Shown in pieces: positions 59,461-64,000 of a stretch of DNA of 64,000 bases. Source of the stretch: Suilimivivens sp009774465 (GTDB lineage: Bacteria > Bacillota > Clostridia > Lachnospirales > Lachnospiraceae); the NCBI GenBank assembly GCA_947382645.1, contig CANDAE010000006.1, positions 1-64,000 on the forward strand, in the 5' to 3' direction. Position numbers and translations under genes: made by a program. A model generated the notes under the pieces. That model saw only the letters and a list, made by a program, of their open reading frames with translations, had not been told where the DNA came from and made no database searches. Position 1 is the first letter of the stretch. Every line of letters starts with the position of its first letter.

Positions 59461-60464
59461 AGAAGTTATTTATTTTTTTGACACTTTTTGTCACTTCACT
59501 TATCATTAGCCCCTATGCAGGCAGAATTGCCTCTGCGACAGAAAAATATCCCCTTACCTATGAGGAACCAGAGGGTGATGAGCCTTATATGACACTGAAA
59601 GAAAAGACGGAAGGATACATTGTGCTTCCCGGTGACAGCTTATGGCAGATTGCCGAAAAGCAGTTTGGAGACGGAAATAAATATGTTTCCCTGATAGATG
59701 CAAATAAGGCCATTCTTACAAATCCGAATCTGATTTATCCGGGCATGTTGCTTAATCTTTCACAGACAGGCCGGATTATCAGAACAGAAGCTAAATACGG
59801 AGGCATCCAAATGGGCGGTTATTCAATGGATATGCCTTATGGCTGGAGAGTTGGCGTGACACAATCAGGCAATGCCGGCGGAAATTTTGTTCTGTCCGGG
59901 GATGGGACAATTGCCTGCCTTGTGCAGGATATTCAAAAAGAAACAATAAAAAGTATGCAGGGCTGGGAAACACAATGCACGCAAAAGATCTCTGACTATG
60001 TAAAAGAAAATTATGCTGATCAGGTGTCCGACTTATCCTTTGAGCATTATTATATGGAAGATCAAAAGGAACTTTCCGGTGAACTTTATTTATATTCCTA
60101 TATCTGGCATATCAGTCCTGCTGATTATCCAGGCTTAACCTGTAAAGTCTGCACAGGACTGAAAATAACAGATCACATTCAGGCAGAATTTTTAGGTTAT
60201 ACGATGGATGAATATGATATTCATGGCTGCGTACGCTATATTACCGCTTCTTTTGCGGAAGATTTTTCCGGGGAAGAGAATGGAGCTTTTACAGTAAATT
60301 CCAATATGCATATTATGCCCGAAACAAAATGGGAACTTGCTGGAATGTATAATTCCTTTGCCTATATGGATGAATATTTTTCAGCACTGTTGGAGCAGGC
60401 TGTGGGAACAGAGGAAACGGACAGAAGCGGCAGAGAAAAACTGCTGGATCGTATAAGTCGCTAA
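59442..60464 (+). CDS. Exported LysM-domain protein
   Basis: 340 residues from ATG 59442 (MGFRILKKLFIF); an upstream ATG at 59418 lies inside the preceding gene. A signal peptide (about 5-32) ends near IASATE. One LysM domain (about 62-112) reads GYIVLPGDSLWQIAEKQFGD and IYPGMLLNLS, giving peptidoglycan binding. The remaining about 220 residues are of unknown fold. Last of three linked exported proteins placed between RNase G and rplU. Confidence 0.72.
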   Translation: MGFRILKKLFIFLTLFVTSLIISPYAGRIASATEKYPLTYEEPEGDEPYMTLKEKTEGYIVLPGDSLWQIAEKQFGDGNKYVSLIDANKAILTNPNLIYPGMLLNLSQTGRIIRTEAKYGGIQMGGYSMDMPYGWRVGVTQSGNAGGNFVLSGDGTIACLVQDIQKETIKSMQGWETQCTQKISDYVKENYADQVSDLSFEHYYMEDQKELSGELYLYSYIWHISPADYPGLTCKVCTGLKITDHIQAEFLGYTMDEYDIHGCVRYITASFAEDFSGEENGAFTVNSNMHIMPETKWELAGMYNSFAYMDEYFSALLEQAVGTEETDRSGREKLLDRISR

Positions 60465-60492
60465 GAAATGAGATGATTGAGATGATTTTTTC

Positions 60493-60521
60493 TTGACATG
60501 CAGACATATAAATGTTATATT
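60493..60521 (+). promoter_or_regulatory. Promoter of the rplU operon
   Basis: TTGACA (60493-60498), 17 bases, TATATT (60516-60521). The transcript would begin near 60528 and carry about 90 leader bases. Confidence 0.82.
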
Positions 60522-60528
60522 TTATGAG

Positions 60529-60618
60529 TATGCCGCATAACGAGGCCGAAGTGCACGAAAGTGACGCCGCAGTTAGCGAGTAAAATCAGTTTTTTGCTGA
60601 TTAGTATAGGAGGTGCCA
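60529..60618 (+). ncRNA. Structured leader of rplU, candidate L21 leader
   Basis: The leader contains a CAC-GAAA-GTG tetraloop hairpin (60554-60563) within a longer GC-rich pairing region (GCCG and CGGC-like segments about 60531-60577). A second hairpin AATCAG with CTGATT (about 60586-60604) stands before the AGGAGG. The position fits the ribosomal protein L21 leader of Firmicutes, which L21 is thought to bind for autoregulation. The match is by position and shape only. Confidence 0.5.
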
Positions 60619-60619
60619 T

Positions 60620-60925
60620 ATGTACGCAATCATTGCAACAGGTGGGAAGCAGTATAAGGTTTCCGAAGGCGATGTGATCAAAGTTGAAAAGCTGGATGCA
60701 GAACCGGGAGCTACTGTAACATTTGACCAGGTTGTCGCTGTCAGCGATAAAGAGCTTAAGGTTGCCGGTGATGTAGCCAATGCAAACGTAACTGCAACTG
60801 TTATGGAACAGGGCAAGTACCGCAAGGTTATCGTTTACAAATACAAGAGAAAAACCGGTTATCATAAGAAAAATGGTCATAGACAAGCATACACACAGGT
60901 AAAGATTGAAAAAATCAACGCTTAA
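60620..60925 (+). CDS. rplU: Large-subunit ribosomal protein L21
   Basis: 101 residues. MYAIIATGGKQYKVSEGDVIKVEKL and the C-terminal KRKTGYHKKNGHRQAYTQVKI (motif RKTGYHKKNGHRQ) identify L21. AGGAGG precedes the ATG by 8 bases. First gene of rplU-prp-rpmA, the usual Firmicutes order. Confidence 0.97.
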   Translation: MYAIIATGGKQYKVSEGDVIKVEKLDAEPGATVTFDQVVAVSDKELKVAGDVANANVTATVMEQGKYRKVIVYKYKRKTGYHKKNGHRQAYTQVKIEKINA

Positions 60926-60929
60926 GAGT

Positions 60930-61259
60930 ATGACTACAATTACGATTATAAAATCCAAAAATGGGGAATATAAAGAAGTAACCTGTAAAGGCCATGCCGG
61001 TTATGCAGATGCAGGAAATGATATTGTCTGCTGCGCAATTTCCATGTTAGTTATTAACACCATCAATTCACTTAATAAGCTGACTGGTGCGCCTATGGAA
61101 GTAAACAGTGATGAAGAAAGCGGTTTCATTGACTGTATGTTTACCGAAAGCCTTGATGAAGGCAGTATACTTCTTCTTGATTCCATGATTCTTGGATTGC
61201 AGAGCGTCGTATCCGAATACGGCAGAAAGTATTTAAAACTCAAATTCAAGGAGGTGTAA
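60930..61259 (+). CDS. prp: Ribosomal-processing cysteine protease Prp
   Basis: 109 residues. The catalytic pair H22 (GHAG) and C34 (IVCCA) falls at the same numbers as I recall for the Staphylococcus aureus enzyme. Prp removes the N-terminal extension of ribosomal protein L27, whose precursor is encoded next and carries the matching site. ATG 60930 (MTTITII) is taken; earlier in-frame starts would overlap rplU. The weak ribosome-binding site suggests coupling to rplU. Confidence 0.93.
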   Translation: MTTITIIKSKNGEYKEVTCKGHAGYADAGNDIVCCAISMLVINTINSLNKLTGAPMEVNSDEESGFIDCMFTESLDEGSILLLDSMILGLQSVVSEYGRKYLKLKFKEV

Positions 61260-61262
61260 ATC

Positions 61263-61547
61263 ATGTTAAAGCTGAACCTTCAATTTTTCGCTCATAAAAA
61301 GGGTGTTGGTTCTACCAAGAATGGTAGAGATTCCGAATCCAAGAGATTGGGTGCGAAGAGAGCTGACGGCCAATTCGTAAAAGCAGGAAATATTTTATAC
61401 AGACAACGTGGAACAAAGATTCATCCCGGTATCAATGTAGGACGCGGTGGTGATGATACATTGTTTGCATTAGTTGACGGTGTACTTAGATTCGAAAGAA
61501 AAGGAAGAGACAAGAAACAGGCTTCCGTATATCCGGTAGAGAAATAG
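61263..61547 (+). CDS. rpmA: Large-subunit ribosomal protein L27 precursor
   Basis: 94 residues. The N-terminus MLKLNLQFF followed by AHKKG is the Firmicutes extension, cut by Prp after F9 to expose the mature end that reaches the peptidyl-transferase centre. The body (GSTKNGRDSESKRLGAKRADGQ) is typical L27. GGAGG lies 7 bases before the ATG, at the end of prp. Confidence 0.97.
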   Translation: MLKLNLQFFAHKKGVGSTKNGRDSESKRLGAKRADGQFVKAGNILYRQRGTKIHPGINVGRGGDDTLFALVDGVLRFERKGRDKKQASVYPVEK

Positions 61548-61563
61548 TACCTGCGAATTGCCA

Positions 61564-61600
61564 GGCTTTAAACAAAACGTGTTTTGTTTAAAGCCTTTTG
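61564..61600 (+). terminator. Terminator of rplU-prp-rpmA
   Basis: A perfect 14-bp stem (61564-61577 with 61582-61595) with a four-base loop is followed by TTTTG. It separates the ribosomal genes from obgE. Confidence 0.85.
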
Positions 61601-61635
61601 TAATCATGGAGAAATCCATTTGAAAGGGAAATAAT

Positions 61636-62931
61636 ATGTTTGCAGACAGAGCAAGAATTTATGTGCGGAGTGGAAAAGGCGGTGACGGCCACGTGTCCTT
61701 TCGTCGGGAAAAATACGTTCCAAACGGAGGGCCGGACGGAGGTGACGGCGGGAATGGCGGCAGCGTCATTTTAGAGGTGGATGACGGCTTAAATACCCTT
61801 ACCGACTACCGCCACGTGCGCAAATATCATGCAGAGGATGGAGAAAACGGCAGTAAACGAAACTGCCGCGGAAAAAACGGTGCTGACCTGATCTTAAAAG
61901 TACCGGAAGGAACTGTCATAAAAGAAGCGGAAACCGGTAAAGTAATTACGGATATGTCCGGTGAAAACAGGCGCTTTGTCCTTCTTTCCGGAGGGCGCGG
62001 CGGTAATGGCAACCAGCATTATGCCACCAGTACCATGCAGGCTCCCAAATACGCACAGCCGGGACAGCCGGCAAAAGAACTGGAGCTATTTATGGAGCTG
62101 AAAGTGATTGCCGACGTTGGACTTGTGGGTTTTCCAAATGTTGGCAAATCCACACTGCTTGCTAAGGTTTCCAATGCAAAACCTAAAATTGCCAATTATC
62201 ATTTCACCACATTAAACCCTCATTTGGGTGTGGTTGACCTCCCGGATGCAAAAGGGTACGTAATCGCTGATATTCCGGGGCTTATTGAAGGAGCCTCCGA
62301 AGGGGTAGGATTGGGCTTTGAATTTCTACGTCATATCGAAAGAACAAAAGTAATTATTCATATTGTAGATGCTGCTGGAACAGAGGGAAGAGATCCTGTT
62401 GCCGATATTTATGCAATTAATAAAGAACTGGAAACATATAATGCGGAGATTGCAAAACGTCCCCAGGTGATTGCAGCAAATAAAACAGATATGATTTTTA
62501 CCGAAGGGGAAGAAATAAGTTCTATAGAAAGGCTGAAAAAAGAATTTGAACCTAAGGGAATCAGGGTTTATCCTATTTCCGCAATCAGCGGTAAAGGCGT
62601 GAGAGAACTTCTTTATTATGTAAGAACCATGCTGGATGAGGCGGACGATAAACCGGTTGTCTTTGAACAGGAATTTTTCCCGGAGCATATGCTTTCTGTT
62701 TCTGACGAGCCCTATACAGTTATTTATGATGAGAAAGAAAAGGAATATGTGGTGGAGGGCCCCAGAATTGAAAAAATGCTGGGATATACCAACCTGGAAT
62801 CTGAAAAAGGTTTTACTTTTTTCCAGAATTTCCTGAAAATGAATGGAATTTTAGAACAGCTTGAAGAACTTGGTATTCAGGAAGGTGATACTGTAAGAAT
62901 GTATGGGCTATCCTTTGATTACTATAGATAA
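61636..62931 (+). CDS. obgE: GTPase ObgE/CgtA
   Basis: 431 residues. The glycine-rich Obg domain (about 1-158) has GGPDGGDGGNGGSVI. The GTPase domain has GFPNVGKSTLL (G1), DIPGLIEGAS (G3) and ANKTDM (G4). The C-terminal OCT domain (about 350-431) is typical of Gram-positive Obg. It acts in late 50S assembly and stress control. AAGGGAA lies before the ATG. Full length. Confidence 0.96.
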   Translation: MFADRARIYVRSGKGGDGHVSFRREKYVPNGGPDGGDGGNGGSVILEVDDGLNTLTDYRHVRKYHAEDGENGSKRNCRGKNGADLILKVPEGTVIKEAETGKVITDMSGENRRFVLLSGGRGGNGNQHYATSTMQAPKYAQPGQPAKELELFMELKVIADVGLVGFPNVGKSTLLAKVSNAKPKIANYHFTTLNPHLGVVDLPDAKGYVIADIPGLIEGASEGVGLGFEFLRHIERTKVIIHIVDAAGTEGRDPVADIYAINKELETYNAEIAKRPQVIAANKTDMIFTEGEEISSIERLKKEFEPKGIRVYPISAISGKGVRELLYYVRTMLDEADDKPVVFEQEFFPEHMLSVSDEPYTVIYDEKEKEYVVEGPRIEKMLGYTNLESEKGFTFFQNFLKMNGILEQLEELGIQEGDTVRMYGLSFDYYR

Positions 62932-62960
62932 AAAGCTTTGAAAGGAGCAGGGATATATAG

Positions 62961-63251
62961 ATGACAAGTAAACAACGTTCCTATTTAATGGGACTGGCAA
63001 TGAATATTGATCCGGTTTTCCAAATTGGAAAATCAGGTTTGACTCCTGAAGTCACTGAAGCAGTCAGAGAAACTTTTAATACCAGAGAGCTGGTAAAAAT
63101 TAGTGTATTAAAAAACTGTTTTGAAGATCCGAGACAAATGGCACAGCTTATTGCTGACAGAACTGGCGCTCAGGTTGTACAGATCATTGGGAAAAAAATT
63201 GTTTTATATAAGGAAAGCAGAGATCACAAAAAAATTGAACTTCCAAAATAA
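62961..63251 (+). CDS. yhbY: YhbY-type ribosome assembly RNA-binding protein
   Basis: 96 residues, a single CRM domain: MTSKQRSYLMGLAMNIDPVFQIGKSGLT opening and the conserved GxxG-type loop region before VVQIIGKKIVLYKES. It binds pre-50S RNA. GAAAGGAG precedes the ATG. The obgE-yhbY-nadD-yqeK order is common in Firmicutes. Confidence 0.92.
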   Translation: MTSKQRSYLMGLAMNIDPVFQIGKSGLTPEVTEAVRETFNTRELVKISVLKNCFEDPRQMAQLIADRTGAQVVQIIGKKIVLYKESRDHKKIELPK

Positions 63252-63275
63252 ATAGTAAGGATGGATTATTATATT

Positions 63276-63887
63276 ATGGGGAAAAAAATCGGCATTATGG
63301 GCGGAACATTTAATCCGGTTCATTATGGGCATTTGCTGCTTGCAGAATCTGCCAGAGAAGTTTTTGAACTTGATAAAGTACTTTTTATGCCCAGCGGGGA
63401 TTCTTACATGAAAGATGCATCTTCCATTCTGGATGGAGAAACAAGAATGCAGATGCTAAAGCTGGCAATAGAAAACAATCCATATTTTGAAATATCCCGA
63501 ATTGAGCTTGACAGAAAAGGCCCAACTTACACTCGCGATACCTTAGCCCAGCTTCAGCAGCAAAACAGTGAGGACAGGTATTATTTTATTATGGGCGCTG
63601 ACAGTCTCCTGATGCTGGAAAGTTGGAAAGATCCTGAATTTGTTCTGCGCAGCTGCACCATTGCAGCGGCAGTACGGGGAACAGGAACCGCTGAAAAAAT
63701 TGAAAAAATTGCAGGACATTTAATATATGAATATCAGGCAGACATTCGAATTCTTCCTGCCAGATATATTGACATTTCTTCCTCTGACATCAGGGAAAAT
63801 ATTAAAAACGGAACATCCATTCGATATATGCTTCCGGAAAATGTAATTGCATATATTAAGGAAAATAAACTTTATACTTCCTGTTAA
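63276..63887 (+). CDS. nadD: Nicotinate-nucleotide adenylyltransferase
   Basis: 203 residues. Makes deamido-NAD from nicotinate mononucleotide and ATP. Motifs: IGIMGGTFNPVHYGHLLLAE at the N-terminus and ISSSDIRENI near the C-terminus. ATG 63276 (MGKKIGIMGG) is preferred because AAGGATGG lies upstream; an ATG at 63261 has AAGG with no spacing. Confidence 0.94.
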   Translation: MGKKIGIMGGTFNPVHYGHLLLAESAREVFELDKVLFMPSGDSYMKDASSILDGETRMQMLKLAIENNPYFEISRIELDRKGPTYTRDTLAQLQQQNSEDRYYFIMGADSLLMLESWKDPEFVLRSCTIAAAVRGTGTAEKIEKIAGHLIYEYQADIRILPARYIDISSSDIRENIKNGTSIRYMLPENVIAYIKENKLYTSC

Positions 63888-63901
63888 AAAGGGTGATAGG
63901 T

Positions 63902-64000
63902 ATGAAAACGATAAGTACGAAAAAAATCAGAAAAAAACTGGAAAAGCAACTGGATGCCAAACGTTTTGAACATACATTGGGTGTAGCCTATACGGCCGGT
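63902..64000 (+). CDS. yqeK: YqeK-like HD-domain diadenosine tetraphosphatase, N-terminal part
   Basis: Cut by the window end after 33 residues. The start MKTISTKKIRKKLEKQLDAKRFEHTLGV shows the first histidine of the HD fold in RFEHTLGVAYTA, the usual opening of YqeK. YqeK proteins hydrolyse Ap4A symmetrically. The position directly after nadD is the conserved one. AAAGGGTG precedes the ATG. Confidence 0.82.
   Translation, partial: MKTISTKKIRKKLEKQLDAKRFEHTLGVAYTAG

Noticed and set aside
1..64000. Insertion sequence, prophage, tRNA or rRNA genes
   Set aside because: No transposase, integrase or phage protein is encoded, and no cloverleaf or rRNA sequence was recognised in any gap.

Overview
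The window reads as chromosome of a low-GC, spore-forming Clostridia member, most likely family Lachnospiraceae (genus not resolved). The evidence is AGGAGG-type ribosome-binding sites, frequent TTG and GTG starts, sporulation genes (a GerW/YtfJ homologue and a YlbJ-like membrane protein), the GGGtGRT/Fe-S scaffold pair, short-form HisG with HisZ, and an L27 precursor with a Prp-cleavable N-terminus. Genes are tightly packed, mostly on the + strand, and no gap between genes exceeds about 200 bases. I saw no tRNA, rRNA, transposase, prophage gene or CRISPR array.

Layout. 1-3.9 kb: an Fe-S scaffold-like protein with a GGGtGRT protein, three small membrane proteins (zinc ribbon, DUF2752, DUF4870-like) and a lipoprotein. 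4.1-14 kb: cobalamin-dependent methionine synthase, then branched-chain amino acid genes (ilvB, two different ilvN genes, ilvC, leuC, leuD) with an asparaginase between ilvC and leuC. 14-25.5 kb: a PrsA-like foldase, a histidine phosphatase, a NusG-II/Gx-transporter pair, ruvAB, zapA, a U32 peptidase, an FtsW/RodA-PBP pair and an HD-GYP protein with a substituted HD histidine. 25.6-33.7 kb: DUF2953-gerW and small proteins, rpmB (minus strand), asp23-fakA-like, recG, and degV (FakB-like). 33.7-39.6 kb: a topoisomerase-IV-like parE/parC pair, rsmD, coaD and a coiled-coil protein. 39.6-47.4 kb: a cell wall amidase, a YlbJ-like protein, two pseudouridine synthases, a HAD hydrolase, a YgiQ radical SAM protein and recU. 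47.4-52.7 kb: hisZ-G-D-B-IE. 53-64 kb: the conserved block TIGR03960 radical SAM / DUF2344 / RNase G, then rplU-prp-rpmA, obgE, yhbY, nadD and yqeK. Three uncharacterised exported or membrane proteins are inserted between RNase G and rplU.

The most unusual signal is non-coding. Four leaders (second ilvN, ilvC, ygiQ, DUF2344) share one architecture: an upstream Shine-Dalgarno-like copy, an anti-Shine-Dalgarno segment, then the real Shine-Dalgarno just before the start codon. At the second ilvN the middle segment can pair perfectly either way, so the leader could be a translational switch. Other points worth a second look are two XerD/dif-like palindromes 32 kb apart, a degenerate HisF-like barrel fused to HisIE, two probable leaderless mRNAs, and a 14-bp inverted repeat joining a -10 region to a start codon.

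All calls come from reading the sequence and from family knowledge; no database search was run.
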